NCBI RefSeq assembly: GCF_001640365.1 | Contig: NZ_LWMI01000006.1 | Coordinates: 186,001-250,000 of the forward strand | Length of the DNA: 64,000 nt | Source of the DNA: Candidatus Arsenophonus triatominarum | GTDB lineage: Bacteria > Pseudomonadota > Gammaproteobacteria > Enterobacterales > Enterobacteriaceae | Direction: 5' to 3' | Part shown: positions 19,280 to 32,082 of the stretch, in pieces | How positions within the stretch are numbered: the first letter of the stretch is position 1 | How the letters are laid out: each line of letters opens with the position of its first letter | Program-made: the position numbers and the translations under genes | Notes under the pieces: generated by a model | What the model was told of the DNA's origin: nothing | Databases searched by the model: none | Seen by the model: the letters and a program-made list of their open reading frames with translations, nothing else

Positions 19280-21416
19280 GGTAGTGTTCAAAATCTGTGT
19301 CATATCTTAAACTCAAAAAAAAGAGGTATGACATATGAGAAATCAATCATTTAATTTTGATGAAGCGTTGAAGCAATTACAATCAGGTAAAAATTTACTC
19401 GGTACAGATGGAATACTCACACCATTCATAAAACAGCTGACCGGAGCTGCCCTGCAGGCAGAAATAGAACACTACACTATCGACAACGTCAATCGATACG
19501 CGTAAAAATGGCTATACTCGAAAAACGGTTAAATCGACATCAGGTCAATTTGAACTGAAAACGCCCAGAGACAGGTCAGGTGCTTTTGAGCCTCAGCTCA
19601 TTAAGAAAAATCAGACAAAATTATCAGAGGATATTGATAACAAAATCCTATCGTTATTTGCATTAGGCATGAGTTATCGTGATATTCAAAAACATGTTGC
19701 AGAATTATATGGACTGGAAATATCAGATGGAGCTATTACGCATATTACTGACAAATTACTCCCTGAATTAAAAGCCTGGCAACAACGCCCTCTGGAGGCA
19801 CTCTATCCTTTTGTCTGGCTCGATGCCATTCATTACAAGATAAAACATGATGGTCACTATATCAATAAGGCAATCTACACAGTATTTGGACTAACCACCG
19901 ATGGGCATAAGGAATGGTTAGGACTCTATATGTCTGAAACAGAAGGAGCACATCATTGGCTGAGCGTTCTGACTGACTTACATAACCGTGGTATACAAGA
20001 TATTTTAATCGCTTGTATTGACGGATTAAAAGGGTTTCCAGAAGCGATAGCCAGTATTTTCCCGCAGACAGAAGTTCAGCTATGCGTAGTTCATCAAATT
20101 TGCAATAGCTTACGTTATATTGCCAGTAAAGACCAAAAAGCCTTTATGGCTGATTTTAAGCCGGTTTATCGTGCAGATACTAAAGCGGCTGCTGAGCTTG
20201 CCCTTGATGAACTGGAAACGAAATGGGATGAAAAATACCCGATAGTGCTAGAATCCTGGCGAAGTAAATGGGAGTTGCTCAGTGCTTATTTTCGATACCC
20301 TAAAGCCATTAGAAAACACATTTATACGACCAATGCAGTAGAGGCGGTTCATCGGCAGTTTAGGACATTATAGCTAGGCGACTTAATTTTGATTACAGCA
20401 TATGTATTAAAAACAGGTCATCGATAGTGCATCCTGTTTCCATCTTTTTACGTTTAGCTTGAGACCATTTATGTTCTATAGGATTTAAATCTGGTGAATA
20501 CACAGGCAAATATTCTATCTGGTGTCCTGCGTTTATAATTGCCTGTTCAACATTCTTACCTTTGTGAAAGCTAGCGTTGTCCATAAAAATAACAGAATTT
20601 TCAGGAAGTTCTGGGAGCAATATTTTTGTGATCCAAACATAAAAAACATCACGATTAATATTGCAATCAAATAATCCGATAGCAAAAAGGGTTGTTCCCA
20701 ATAAAGCGCCAATAACATTTGTTCTTCCCTTAGCACCCCAGTTTTTCAGGCCAAAACAACGGTGACCTTTTGGGGAATAGCCGTGAGTTCGTGGAGTGTC
20801 ATGTGAAAAACCACTTTCATCAATAAAAACAACAGATTTATCTTTTTTTTCATACTGTTGTTTTTTTTGCTGATGTGCCAGCCTGTCGCTTTCGTTGGTT
20901 TTTGGATGGAATAGAGTTTTTTTTATAGGTTAATCCCAGCTTTTTAAGGGATTGCCAAATAGTCTTTTTACAAACACCGAATCGCTCTGCCCGTTCCTTT
21001 TGGTAAGCATCTGGATACTGTTCCACATCTTTTGCTAAAGCATTTTTATCGAGCTTCCTCTTACGTGGCGTTGAATTTTTTGGCTCTGGTCGTTTAAGCC
21101 AACGTACTAAAGACGCTTTTCCAATACGGAATTGTTTCGCAGTTTCTCGAATTGTTAAACCTTCGGCTTTCCTTACAGATATTACTTTACGTCGAAAATC
21201 AATTGTATAACTCATAACACACCTTGTAATCAAAATTAAGTCGCCTAGCTATAACTAAAACCAAAGGGGCTTTTCCTAATGAAAACAGCTTATTAAAATT
21301 ACTCTATATTAGCATCAATCAAGTATCCAACAAATGGACTATGCCGATTAGTAACTGGGCGTTAACCATTGCTCAATTGTCCATCTATTTTAAAGGGCGC
21401 CTAGATGGTATAATCT
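19280..21416 (+). mobile_element. IS256-family element, 3'-truncated, carrying IS630
   Basis: The left end GTAGTGTTCAAAATCTGTG starts in the tauE fragment. The transposase gene has a frameshift near 19478 (ACTACACTATCG against ACTCCCTATCG in the first copy) and is open from 19669. It is split by IS630 at 20371 and runs to 21416, where an IS481 end replaces its last about 40 bp. Confidence 0.85.
20371..21251 (-). mobile_element. IS630-family element, complete
   Basis: This 881-bp copy is inserted at the TA of ACATTAACTAAAACC in the IS256 transposase, with TA duplicated on both sides. Its insertion in a known sequence fixes the exact ends as TAGCTAGGCG...CGCCTAGCTA. It carries frames A and B like the other copies. 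Confidence 0.95.
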
Positions 21417-21903
21417 ATATTAGTCTTAACTTAATCTGACAATTCTGATTTAAAAAAGAGCGTTACCGGTTTTAATTAACATCATTAGATAATTAAATAA
21501 AAGGTAATTCTATGTATCAAACAAATAATCCTATCACAAACATAAAGTCAGGTTACTTAACCTCGCTGAAGAGCTTAATAACGTCTCAAAAGCCTGTAAG
21601 ATTATGGGGGTATCCCGAGATACGTTTTATCGCTACCAGGAACTTGTTAACGATGGTGGGATAGACGCTTTAATTGATCAAAATCGACGGGTGCCTAACG
21701 TAAAAAATAGAGTAGATGAACAGATTGAAAGCGCTGTAGTTAAGTATGCCATTGAATACCCTGCACACGGTCAACACCGCAGTTAAGAAAAAAAGGCATT
21801 TTTGTTTCGGGGAGTGGCGTTCGCTCTATTTGTAGTGGCATACTAAATTTGGCCACCTAAGTTGAGGTGATATGCTTACCTCATAATTTTTATAGGTGCC
21901 GAA

Positions 21904-22203
21904 ATGAGTAAAATAATTACTGCTGAATTTAAATGTGAAACCGCCAAATTAGTCCTTGACCAAAATTACACCTACCAGGAAGCCGCGAAAGGCATGAACG
22001 TCAGTCTTTCAGCGATTAGCCGGTGGGTAAGAGCCCTTCGTTTAGAACGTCAAGGGAAAACATCGCCTGGTCTGCCATTAACATCTGAACAAATTGAGTT
22101 CAGAGAAATGAAGAAAAAAATCCACCGGCTGGAAATGGAGAATGACATCTTAAAAAAGGCTACTGCGCTCTTAATGTCCGACTCACTGAAAAATTTTCGG
22201 TAG
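21904..22203 (+). CDS. IS3-family transposase OrfA (HTH)
   Basis: OrfA is the 99-residue DNA-binding subunit of IS3 elements. It contains a helix-turn-helix ([22 protein letters not shown]) and a C-terminal coiled-coil/leucine-zipper ([20 protein letters not shown]) used for OrfA-OrfB interaction. It is followed by orfB in the usual overlapping arrangement, where -1 frameshifting produces the OrfAB transposase. A GGTGCC-type sequence rather than a strong ribosome site precedes it. This copy is intact, while the copy at 37328 has a 2-bp deletion. Confidence 0.88.
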   Translation: MSKIITAEFKCETAKLVLDQNYTYQEAAKGMNVSLSAISRWVRALRLERQGKTSPGLPLTSEQIEFREMKKKIHRLEMENDILKKATALLMSDSLKNFR

Positions 22204-22555
22204 TTGAAAAGCTAAGAGTGCTTTATCCGGTGAAAACTTTGTGTCGTATTTTTAATGTTCACCGAAGCAGTTATCGCTATTGGTGTCGGCCTAAGGAGCC
22301 AGATATTGAGCGGACGATAAAACGTAGCCTAGTCAGCGAAGCGTGGAACGTTAGTGGCGGCTCTGCTGGCGCAAGGACTATCGCCACGATGGTTACCAAT
22401 ACACACAACGTGAAACTTGGGCGGTGGTTAGCGGGTAAGTTGATGAAAGAATTAATCATCGTCAGTTGCCAAGAGCGAAAACATAAATACAACCGCGGTG
22501 GAAATGAACGTATTGATATTCCAAATCTGCTCAATAGGCAGTTCGCTGTTACAAA

Positions 22556-24106
<1,551 letters not shown>

Positions 24107-24166
24107 TGACCACTACAATTTGGCTGCGCCATAATCTCGATAATTTTACAAAACGCCTAAAAGCGC

Positions 24167-24832
24167 TTGAAGATAAAATCGCAACAAAAGGAATTATCCT
24201 GTCAGAATCACAAAATCAGTGCTCTAGAAAAGAAAGCGCAAGATGATGAAGCCTGTGGTGAAATTGAAACAGCGCATCCAGGTTATCTGGGTTCACAAGA
24301 TACTTTTTATGTCGGTCATTTAAAAGGCGTTAGTCGTGTTTATCAACAAACTTACATTGATACTTACAGTAAAGTCGTTCATTGTAAGCTTTACACAACA
24401 AAAAGCGCGATAACGGCGGCAGATTTATTAAATGACAAGGTTCTCCCTTTTTATTCCCAGCATGGGTTACCGGTGTTACGTATACTGACGGACAGAGGCA
24501 GTGAGTATTGTGGTAAAGTTGAACATCACGATTATCAACTTTATCTCGCTATCAATGATATTGATCATACAAAAACTAAAGCTCGTTCACCTCAAACCAA
24601 TGGGATTTGTGAACGCTTTCATAAAACTGTATTACAAGAGTTCTATCAGGTGGCTTTTCGTAAGAAAATCTATAGGGCTTTAGATGAATTACAAGCTGAT
24701 TTAGATAAATGGTTAGCGGAATATAATAACCAACGCACTCATCAAGGAAAAATGTGTTGCGGTCGAACTCCTATGGCAACTTTACACGATGGAAAACAAC
24801 TTTGGAGAGAAAAAGATTTAAATCAAATTTAA
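24167..24832 (+). CDS. IS481-family transposase, C-terminal part with rve domain
   Basis: The open 221-residue frame contains GEIETAHPGYLGSQDTFYV (first Asp region), VVHCKLYTTKSAITAADLL, LRILTDRGSEYCGK (second Asp), the SPQTNGICERFHKT catalytic Glu segment, and CCGRTPMATLHDGKQ near the end. The HTH part lies upstream of the IS3 insertion at 21490-21830 in separate frames (an extra A near 24213 also breaks the link). The domain is complete, but this copy cannot make a whole protein. Confidence 0.8.
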   Translation: MKIKSQQKELSCQNHKISALEKKAQDDEACGEIETAHPGYLGSQDTFYVGHLKGVSRVYQQTYIDTYSKVVHCKLYTTKSAITAADLLNDKVLPFYSQHGLPVLRILTDRGSEYCGKVEHHDYQLYLAINDIDHTKTKARSPQTNGICERFHKTVLQEFYQVAFRKKIYRALDELQADLDKWLAEYNNQRTHQGKMCCGRTPMATLHDGKQLWREKDLNQI

Positions 24833-24887
24833 CCTGACAGGTACTGTATAAATAACCGGCAACTGTCAGATCAAGTCTGAACTACTA

Positions 24888-25315
24888 CACTCCACGAACT
24901 CACGGCTATTCCCCAAAAGGTCACCGTTGTTTTGGCCTGAAAAACTGGGGTGCTAAGGGAAGAACAAATGTTATTGGCGCTTTATTGGGAACAACCCTTT
25001 TTGCTATCGGATTATTTGATTGCAATATTAATCGTGATGTTTTTTATGTTTGGATCACAAAAATATTGCTCCCAGAACTTCCTGAAAATTCTGTTATTTT
25101 TATGGACAACGCTAGCTTTCACAAAGGTAAGAATATTGAACAGGCAATTATAAACGCAGGACACCAGATAGAATATTTGCCTGTGTATTCACCAGATTTA
25201 AATCCTATAGAACATAAATGGTCTCAAGCTAAACGTAAAAAGATGGAAACAGGATGCACTATCGATGACCTGTTTTTAATACATATGCTGTAATCAAAAT
25301 TAAGTCGCCTAGCTA
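24888..25315 (+). mobile_element. IS630-family element, 5'-truncated
   Basis: It begins inside frame B (CACTCCACGAACTCACGG) right at the IS481 end and runs to the normal terminus CGCCTAGCTA. Frame A, the A8 tract and the first catalytic Asp are missing. Confidence 0.9.
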
Positions 25316-25599
25316 TACCACTATTGCTACGCTATCTAAAATTATCTATCAAACAAGCGATTGGCACCTCGATTTTTATAACAACTATTTTGTCAGGTTC
25401 ATCAGCAATTGCTTATATGCGCAATGGACATACTCACATTATTCTTGCACTTACCCTATGCATAGGATCATTAATGGCTATTCCGTTGGCCAAATATTTA
25501 ATGTTGCGTTTATCTGAACGTGTTTTGCAGTATCTAACCCTGTTATTTATTTTATCTAGTGCCATTATGATGAGTATAAAGTTATGGCATTATTTTTAG
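25316..25599 (+). pseudogene. TauE/SafE-family permease, C-terminal fragment
   Basis: About 93 residues with three hydrophobic segments (KLSIKQAIGTSIFITTILSGSSAIAYM; IILALTLCIGSLMAIPLAKYLML; VLQYLTLLFILSSAIMMSIKLW) match the last three membrane helices of TauE/SafE permeases. The fragment begins at the IS630 terminus. Together with 19163-19279 it gives the two ends of one gene; the middle (roughly half of a 250-residue protein) was lost among the insertions. Confidence 0.7.
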
Positions 25600-25855
25600 C
25601 GACCAAAAATACAAGAACCCATCGTTCATTTAGATCTTTCATTAACAGGGAGATACTAGATAAATTGGAAAAATTTTTACCAAATTGTGAATGCATCATA
25701 TTTTTCTTTATCAGCTTTGCAGGTGACTATTAAATAAATGGCAACAATATTCTGGTATTATCGCTATAATAAAGGCTGGATTAGCAAATTAGTTAGACGA
25801 TATTATAATTCTTTTATATTTTTGTGATTATAAATTTATCATAATGATATTTTTA

Positions 25856-26425
25856 TTACTCGTTTTTTTTCTGTCGACAAATACAATCGCTCAAATGGTC
25901 ATTTACCATACCGATTGCTTGCATAAAGGCGTAACAGATGGTGCTACCAACAAATTTAAAGCCACGTTTTTTTAAAGCAATCGAAAGATGATCAGAAATA
26001 TTGGTATGAGTAGGTATTTTACTCTGATGTTGCCAATGGTTGATTTGTGTTTTTCCATCGACAAATTGCCAGAGGAATTGGCTAAAATCTTCACCTGATT
26101 GGATCATGGCTAAGTAAGCTTGAGCATTGGTAATGATAGCATTAATTTTCAGGCGATTACGCACAATACGGGGTTCTTGCATTAAACGATCAACATCTTG
26201 TTGCGTCATTTTGGCAATTTTAGTTGGATTAAAATGGTAGAAACAGTCACGATAGCCAACACGTTTTTTCAAAATAGTATACCAAGAGAGACCGGCTTGT
26301 TGACCCTCAAGGCAGAGCATTTCGAATAATTTCTGACTATTTTTTTCTGCTTTTCCCCACTCTTGATCATGATAGGCAATATATTCCTCATCGCTAGTGA
26401 CCCAATGGCAGCGTCGTGGCGTCAT
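25856..26425 (-). CDS. tag: DNA-3-methyladenine glycosylase I
   Basis: Tag removes 3-methyladenine from alkylated DNA, starting base-excision repair. The start at 26425 (MTPRRCHWVTSDEEYIAYHDQEWG) is chosen because it matches family starts; a longer frame upstream looks unrelated. The 189-residue product equals E. coli Tag in length. It keeps the zinc ligands (Cys6 and His19 at the N-terminus; NDHLSDCIC at the C-terminus), the LCLEGQQAGLSW active-site helix with its Glu, and ALKKRGFKFVGSTICYAFMQA. It is intact and stands alone, with no obvious operon partner. Confidence 0.95.
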   Translation of the reverse strand: MTPRRCHWVTSDEEYIAYHDQEWGKAEKNSQKLFEMLCLEGQQAGLSWYTILKKRVGYRDCFYHFNPTKIAKMTQQDVDRLMQEPRIVRNRLKINAIITNAQAYLAMIQSGEDFSQFLWQFVDGKTQINHWQHQSKIPTHTNISDHLSIALKKRGFKFVGSTICYAFMQAIGMVNDHLSDCICRQKKNE

Positions 26426-26954
26426 TTTTTTATTACTCCTATTGTGAGGTATCGGTCTATTATCGGATATTAATAAATTGATGATAGGGATTTTAATCAG
26501 TATTGCTATTACTTGCCAGGACAATAATATCGATATAGGCGCTAATATTAAATGGGCAATGCATTTTGATTGCTAAAAATAGATACTTTAATTAATTAAA
26601 AAAAGAGGAAAGTTATAATTTATGGTAGGTTTTATAAATTTGGCAATAAATTATTCAAACGAGTCTATTAATGCCTTTTTATTATGATTATTTTTATTTT
26701 ATTCGTTATTAAAAGAGCATTATTTTTGTAACTTGAGTGTTAAAGTTAATCCTGAATTAGTTAGTTATCTTTTTCATAAAGGCATATTTTAATATAAGAA
26801 ATCAATAAATTTACTTTGTTAACAAAAGGTTATAGAAATATATTACTTTAGGAAGTATTAATGAATGATTTTTAATTAAGATTATTTAATTTATTTTTAG
26901 CTATTTTAGTTTTTAATAAATGTAATTTGAGCCTGTTTTGCTAAAAACATTTTT
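26426..26954. other. Intergenic, nothing recognised
   Basis: This 529-bp strongly A/T-rich sequence lies between tag and the lipoprotein pseudogene. No frame, repeat or RNA could be supported. It probably represents eroded coding sequence. Confidence 0.5.
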
Positions 26955-27288
26955 TTAAATTGCCATTGCTCCTTGTGCTTGCAGTTTATTTTTAACTGTA
27001 AGCCAAAAATTGGCATTGTCGGTATAAATAATAATTTTATGGGCGTTAGCGAGTGCATAATAATAAACAGGGGATGCTTGTTCAGCGGTGGCAGGAAAAA
27101 ATGTCGAATATTGCCATTTTTGGCTACTATTAGAAGACGCCTTGAGCTGCTGAATATGACTAATGTTTAACAGGGCTGAATGGTTAAACTCACGACTTTT
27201 TTTGTCAAGCTCAATCAATGTTGATTGTGGCTGTAGAAGTGCAGCTGGTTAGAGTTAATAATGTCAGCATTAAAAATAATATTTTCAT
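26955..27288 (-). pseudogene. Small lipoprotein of unknown function, frameshifted
   Basis: The ATG at 27288 starts a classic lipoprotein signal (MKILFLMLTLLTLTSC, lipobox LTSC). That frame ends after 25 codons. The following protein, QPQSTLIELDKKSREFNHSA then KWQYSTFFPATAEQASPVYYYALANAHKIIIYTDNANFWLTV in pieces, continues in another frame to 26955. One indel around 27235-27250 would join them into a lipoprotein of about 110 residues. I do not recognise the family. The clean signal and long second frame suggest either recent inactivation or a sequence error. Confidence 0.55.
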
Positions 27289-27542
27289 GTTAATTACATC
27301 TGTTTTTGCAACTTTAATTTAACGGATTGTTTCATATTGAATCGTTTTACTGCAATATTTTATTCGACGCTAATGAGCAAAAATTTGTTATATCAAAAAG
27401 TTATGTTAATTATCTTAATAGAAAATAAATGAGTAAATATCATATCTTATTATGATAATATTTGAAAGTGAATGTTTTTTGAAAAATGAGTTAGTTAAGC
27501 TGAACGAGCCATTATTGAGTATTAATAACAATAAGACATAGT
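27289..27542. other. Intergenic region before MITE1
   Basis: A/T-rich, with no frame. With the MITE1 and the next 287 bp it forms a 733-bp gap without an intact gene. Confidence 0.5.
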
Positions 27543-27734
27543 CACGAGTTTCGCACCAATAAAAAAACGCTCTATTTTTAAGTTTAATTCAGCATAATAT
27601 ATAAATAGACAAAATCTTATAAATTAAAAGCAACTTATTGTAATTTAAACAAATTTATACGTTTTAGTAACTTGCAAATTAACCATTGCTTTTACGTCAT
27701 TTCTGGAATTTTATATGCCTGTGCGAAATTCGTG
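27543..27734 (+). repeat. MITE1 copy with target duplication
   Basis: This 192-bp element is flanked on both sides by ATAGT (5-bp duplication). The right terminus has one change (GTGCGAAATTCGTG). It is inserted in intergenic DNA. Confidence 0.92.
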
Positions 27735-28021
27735 ATAGTGTGAATTTATTAGCAATAAAGCCAAATAAACATTAACTTTTTGGCTCCTTTCGATGCCAGG
27801 AAATACTAAATAATTAACGACTCAGTCTGAGTATAATCATTGGCTATATTGGCGGTTTTTATTATTCAATGCAGTAAGTATTAAAAGTTGGAAAGCTGCG
27901 GTTTAGATGTAATTTACAAATTAACCAACTGATATAATTAAATTTTTACTTAAAAACAGTGTTTCTTATATTAATATCAATCTTATTACATTATTTTGTT
28001 GATATGTATTAGAGGTTTTTC

Positions 28022-28440
28022 ATGATTAAAAATTATCTAACTAAAAAACTTCACAATATTATCAATAAGGAAATGGCTCTGCTTGATTCTAATAAAAACG
28101 GGAATGAGGATATAAGAAATGCCAAACAATTCTATGAAGTAAGTCAACAGATATTAGATTCTACAATAGCGAATAATAACCTTCGTTTACAGTTTAAAAA
28201 TGGTGAAATAGTTTATTCATTTTGGACGTTATGATGAACTTGATCAATTAACGTCTGAATAATGCCAGTCATAATATTGCCGGCAATGATACAAATTTTA
28301 TTCATTTTGTGAGAAATTTCACCGTGTTCACTGGTGAAACCGTCATATCTTATAGTAGTAAAGACCATTTTTATTATATTAGTATCAATGCTAATGATTT
28401 AGAGCCAGATTTTGTTATTAAAATTGCAATGAAATTGTAG
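28022..28440 (+). pseudogene. Unknown small protein, degraded over three frames
   Basis: From ATG 28022, 70 codons read MIKNYLTKKLHNIINKEMAL and on to QFKNGEIVYSFWTL, then a stop. A second frame (FGRYDELDQLTSE) continues over the stop, and a third (NNASHNIAGNDTNFIHFVRNF, then ETVISYSSKDHFYYI and DLEPDFVIKIAMKL) runs to a TAG at 28440. Joined they would give about 138 residues, hydrophilic and without signal or membrane segment. I do not recognise the family. Two indels make it a likely pseudogene; the first 70 codons might still be translated. Confidence 0.45.
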
Positions 28441-28742
28441 CGGACCATGATTTTATTTTATATAATAACCTTGCGCAGTCATATGAATAGGCAAAACAAA
28501 AGTATTGCAATAAGCCAAATTGAAAATATCTTTTTTGCTGATAACCTTTGAATTAATTTTCAATGTTAATGATTAACTAGTGATGGGGTTAATCAATCAG
28601 CTAACTTAAAATTACTAAAGATTTATCAGGCTGTTTTCATGTAAAACAACATCAATGTGTAATCAGTGCTGCATATCTGTTCGCCAAAGGGTATACTGAA
28701 TCACTTTTTTAAATCACAATCTATCTATCGCGCAAATCTAAC
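28441..28742. other. Region upstream of glyQ
   Basis: About 300 bp with no coding frame. It should contain the glyQS promoter; TATACT at 28692-28697 could be a -10 box but no good -35 is seen. No T-box or other leader was recognised. Confidence 0.4.
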
Positions 28743-29654
28743 ATGCAAAAGTTTGATACCAAAACCTTTCAGGGATTGATCCTAACATTACAGGATTACT
28801 GGGCGCGTCAAGGCTGCACCATTATTCAACCATTGGATATGGAAGTTGGTGCAGGGACGTCGCATCCGATGACTTGCTTGCGGGCACTAGGCCCGGAGCC
28901 AATCGCTGCTGCTTATGTGCAACCATCTCGTCGGCCAACTGATGGACGTTATGGTGAAAATCCTAATCGTCTTCAGCACTATTATCAATTTCAAGTCATT
29001 ATTAAGCCCTCACCGGATAATATTCAAGAGTTATATCTTGGCTCATTAAAAGCATTGGGGTTAGATCCCACTGTTCATGATATCCGCTTTGTTGAAGATA
29101 ACTGGGAAAATCCAACTTTGGGAGCCTGGGGACTTGGTTGGGAGGTTTGGCTAAATGGGATGGAAGTCACCCAGTTTACCTATTTTCAGCAAGTCGGAGG
29201 CTTGGAGTGTAAACCGGTTACCGGCGAGATCACCTACGGCCTTGAGCGCTTGGCTATGTATATTCAAACGGTTGACAGTGTGTATGAGCTAGTCTGGTCT
29301 GATGGCCCGTTAGGCAAAACAACCTATGGTGATATTCATCATCAAAATGAAGTTGAGCAGTCGGCTTATAATTTTGAGTATGCTAATGTTGATTTTCTAT
29401 TCAAATGTTTTGAAGAATATGAAAAAGAAGCACAATATTTATTGTCACTAGAAACACCACTGCCTTTACCCGCTTATGAACGAATTTTAAAAGCTGCCCA
29501 TACGTTTAATTTATTGGATGCACGTAAAGCTATTTCAGTCACTGAACGGCAACGTTATATTTTACGTATTCGTACCTTAACCAAAGGGGTTGCAGCAGCT
29601 TATTATGCTGCTCGTGAAGCATTAGGTTTTCCAATTTGTAAAAATAAGAACTAA
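28743..29654 (+). CDS. glyQ: Glycyl-tRNA synthetase alpha subunit
   Basis: GlyQ is the catalytic subunit of the alpha2-beta2 glycyl-tRNA synthetase, a class II enzyme that activates glycine and charges tRNA-Gly. The 303 residues equal the E. coli length. Typical blocks are [87 protein letters not shown] and [14 protein letters not shown]. The start ATG has only a poor ribosome site (AATCTAAC). It is followed after 12 bp by glyS, clearly one operon. It is an intact essential gene with housekeeping codon use. Confidence 0.97.
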   Translation: MQKFDTKTFQGLILTLQDYWARQGCTIIQPLDMEVGAGTSHPMTCLRALGPEPIAAAYVQPSRRPTDGRYGENPNRLQHYYQFQVIIKPSPDNIQELYLGSLKALGLDPTVHDIRFVEDNWENPTLGAWGLGWEVWLNGMEVTQFTYFQQVGGLECKPVTGEITYGLERLAMYIQTVDSVYELVWSDGPLGKTTYGDIHHQNEVEQSAYNFEYANVDFLFKCFEEYEKEAQYLLSLETPLPLPAYERILKAAHTFNLLDARKAISVTERQRYILRIRTLTKGVAAAYYAAREALGFPICKNKN

Positions 29655-29666
29655 GAGGCTGTCATT

Positions 29667-31733
29667 ATGCAACAGACTTTCCTGGTGGAAATCGGCACAG
29701 AAGAGTTACCGCCGAAGGCTCTTCGTTCATTAGCTGGATCATTTGCGGCAAATTTTAAACATCAATTAGAACAGGCTGAACTGCAGTATGGTGAAGTGCT
29801 TTGGTATGCCTCTCCCCGTCGTTTAGCATTAAAAATAACCAATTTGGACGCACATCAAGCTGATCGTGAAGTTGAGAAGCGTGGCCCGGCAATTAGTCAG
29901 GCTTTTGATGCGACAGGTAAACCGACGAAGGCCGCTGAAGGTTGGGCTCGTGGCTGTGGCATCACCGTTGAGCAGGCAGAACGTTTGGTCACCGATAAGG
30001 GGGAGTGGTTATTTTATCGTGCGACCAGTAAAGGCCGTGCCGCAAAAGAGTTGCTTGTTGATATGATAGCGAGTGCATTGAATCAGTTACCGATCCCAAA
30101 ACTGATGCGCTGGGGAGACAAGGCAACACAATTTGTCCGGCCTGTTCATACCTTAATCATGTTATTGGGTGATCAGCTGCTCGAAGGTGAAGTATTGGGT
30201 ATTCAGAGCGATCGCGTGATCCGTGGCCATCGATTTATGGGAGAAGCTGAACTGACTATTGATTCAGCAGAACAATACCCTGCGATCTTACGTGAACGTG
30301 GTAAAGTTATTGCTGATTATGAAGAGCGTAAGTCCTTAATCAAGCATGAAGCGAATAAGGTAGAGCAGCAATTAGGCGGTACTGTTGAATTGTCCGATAG
30401 TTTACTCGAAGAAGTAACATCATTGGTTGAATGGCCGGTGGTATTAACCGCAAAATTTGAGCAGAAATTTTTGTCTGTACCAGCGGAAGCGTTAGTTCAT
30501 ACCATGAAAGGCGATCAAAAATACTTCCCTGTTTATGATCAGATTGGTAATTTGATGGCTAATTTTATTTTTGTTGCCAATATTGAATCTTCTGAGCCAC
30601 AGCAAATCATTGCTGGTAATGAAAAGGTGATCCGTCCACGTTTGGCAGATGCTGAATTTTTCTTTAAAACTGATTGTAAAAAGCGTTTAGAAGAATATTT
30701 ACCCCGACTAGAAACGGTTTTATTTCAAAAACAGCTTGGTACATTGCGTGATAAAACCGATCGTTTAGAAGTGTTAGCCGGCTGGATCGCAGCTAAAATT
30801 GGTGCCGATGTCAATCATGCTACTCGCGCCGGTTTGTTATCCAAATGTGATTTGATGACCAATATGGTGTTCGAATTTACCGACACACAAGGTGTTATGG
30901 GGATGTATTACGCCCGTCGGGATGGTGAAGCGGAAGATGTGGCCGTGGCAATCAAGGAGCAGTATCAACCCCGTTTTGCTGGTGATCAATTACCTTCTAA
31001 TCATGTCGCGGTTGCGTTGGCCCTGGCAGATAAAATGGATACTCTGGTAGGTATTTTTGGTATTGGCCAACCGCCTAAGGGCGATAAAGATCCCTTTGCC
31101 TTACGACGTGCGGCGCTTGGTGTGTTACGTATTATTGTTGAAAAGGGTTACAATCTGGATTTATTAGCATTAACTCAGCAGGCGGCTCAGTTGTATGCTA
31201 ATAAGCTAACCAATAAAAATGTTGTCGATGATGTTGTTGAGTTTATGCTGGGACGTTTTCGTGCCTGGTATCAAGAGCAAGGTTACCGCATTGATACTAT
31301 CCAGGCTGTTTTAGCTCGTCGCCCAACTAAACCGGCAGATTTTGATGCTCGTGTGAAAGCCGTTACCCATTTTCGGACTTTGCCAACGGCAGAAGCACTG
31401 GCGGCAGCTAATAAACGGGTTGCCAATATTCTGAATAAGTCAGATGAAAAATTGAATGACAATGTTGCCGCGACAGTGTTAAAAGCGCCCGAAGAAGTCA
31501 CCTTAACGGCTCATCTGGTTGTTTTACAAGATAAACTGGCACCATTATTGGCTGACGGACAATATCAAAGCGCATTAACTGAATTAGCTTCACTGCGTGA
31601 GGTTATCGATGCTTTCTTTGATAATGTAATGGTGATGGATAGCGATCAAATAGTCAGGATCAATCGTCTGACCTTACTAAGTCAGTTGCGTGATTTATTT
31701 TTACAGGTAGCTGATATCTCTTTATTACAATAA
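29667..31733 (+). CDS. glyS: Glycyl-tRNA synthetase beta subunit
   Basis: GlyS binds tRNA-Gly and completes the tetrameric synthetase with GlyQ. The 688 residues match the usual 689. Recognisable features are the N-terminal [45 protein letters not shown], an HD-like region ([30 protein letters not shown]) and the C-terminal anticodon-binding-like domain ending [21 protein letters not shown]. Ribosome site AGAGG lies 8-9 nt before the ATG. Intact. It ends just before a terminator. Confidence 0.97.
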   Translation: MQQTFLVEIGTEELPPKALRSLAGSFAANFKHQLEQAELQYGEVLWYASPRRLALKITNLDAHQADREVEKRGPAISQAFDATGKPTKAAEGWARGCGITVEQAERLVTDKGEWLFYRATSKGRAAKELLVDMIASALNQLPIPKLMRWGDKATQFVRPVHTLIMLLGDQLLEGEVLGIQSDRVIRGHRFMGEAELTIDSAEQYPAILRERGKVIADYEERKSLIKHEANKVEQQLGGTVELSDSLLEEVTSLVEWPVVLTAKFEQKFLSVPAEALVHTMKGDQKYFPVYDQIGNLMANFIFVANIESSEPQQIIAGNEKVIRPRLADAEFFFKTDCKKRLEEYLPRLETVLFQKQLGTLRDKTDRLEVLAGWIAAKIGADVNHATRAGLLSKCDLMTNMVFEFTDTQGVMGMYYARRDGEAEDVAVAIKEQYQPRFAGDQLPSNHVAVALALADKMDTLVGIFGIGQPPKGDKDPFALRRAALGVLRIIVEKGYNLDLLALTQQAAQLYANKLTNKNVVDDVVEFMLGRFRAWYQEQGYRIDTIQAVLARRPTKPADFDARVKAVTHFRTLPTAEALAAANKRVANILNKSDEKLNDNVAATVLKAPEEVTLTAHLVVLQDKLAPLLADGQYQSALTELASLREVIDAFFDNVMVMDSDQIVRINRLTLLSQLRDLFLQVADISLLQ

Positions 31734-31747
31734 TCTATTCAGCGGTT

Positions 31748-31785
31748 AAAAATCTCTTGAATTAATCTTCAAGGGATTTTATTTA
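31748..31785 (+). terminator. Terminator after glyQS
   Basis: AAAATCTCTTGAA pairs with TTCAAGGGATTTT (one G-T pair) around a 7-nt loop, followed by ATTTATAATT. It begins 15 bp after the glyS stop. The U-tract is short, so efficiency is uncertain. Confidence 0.75.
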
Positions 31786-31874
31786 TAATTAACTATTTTT
31801 ATTTCTGTTATTGCCTATATTAGAACCTGTTATTGTAGGTAATTACCAGTAACCATACTTGGTATTATTACTGA

Positions 31875-32066
31875 CACGAGTTTCGCACCAATAAAAAAAC
31901 GCTCTATTTTTAAGTTTAATTCAGCATAATATATAAATAGACAAAATCTTATAAATTAAAAGCAACTTATTGTAATTTAAACAAATTTATACGTTTTAGT
32001 AACTTGCAAATTAACCATTGCTTTTAAGCCATTTCTGGAATTTTATATGCCTGTGCGAAACTCGTG
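31875..32066 (+). repeat. MITE1 copy with target duplication
   Basis: This 192-bp element is flanked by ACTGA on both sides. It lies between the glyS terminator and the unknown fragment. Confidence 0.92.
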
Positions 32067-32082
32067 ACTGATTTTATGCGAT

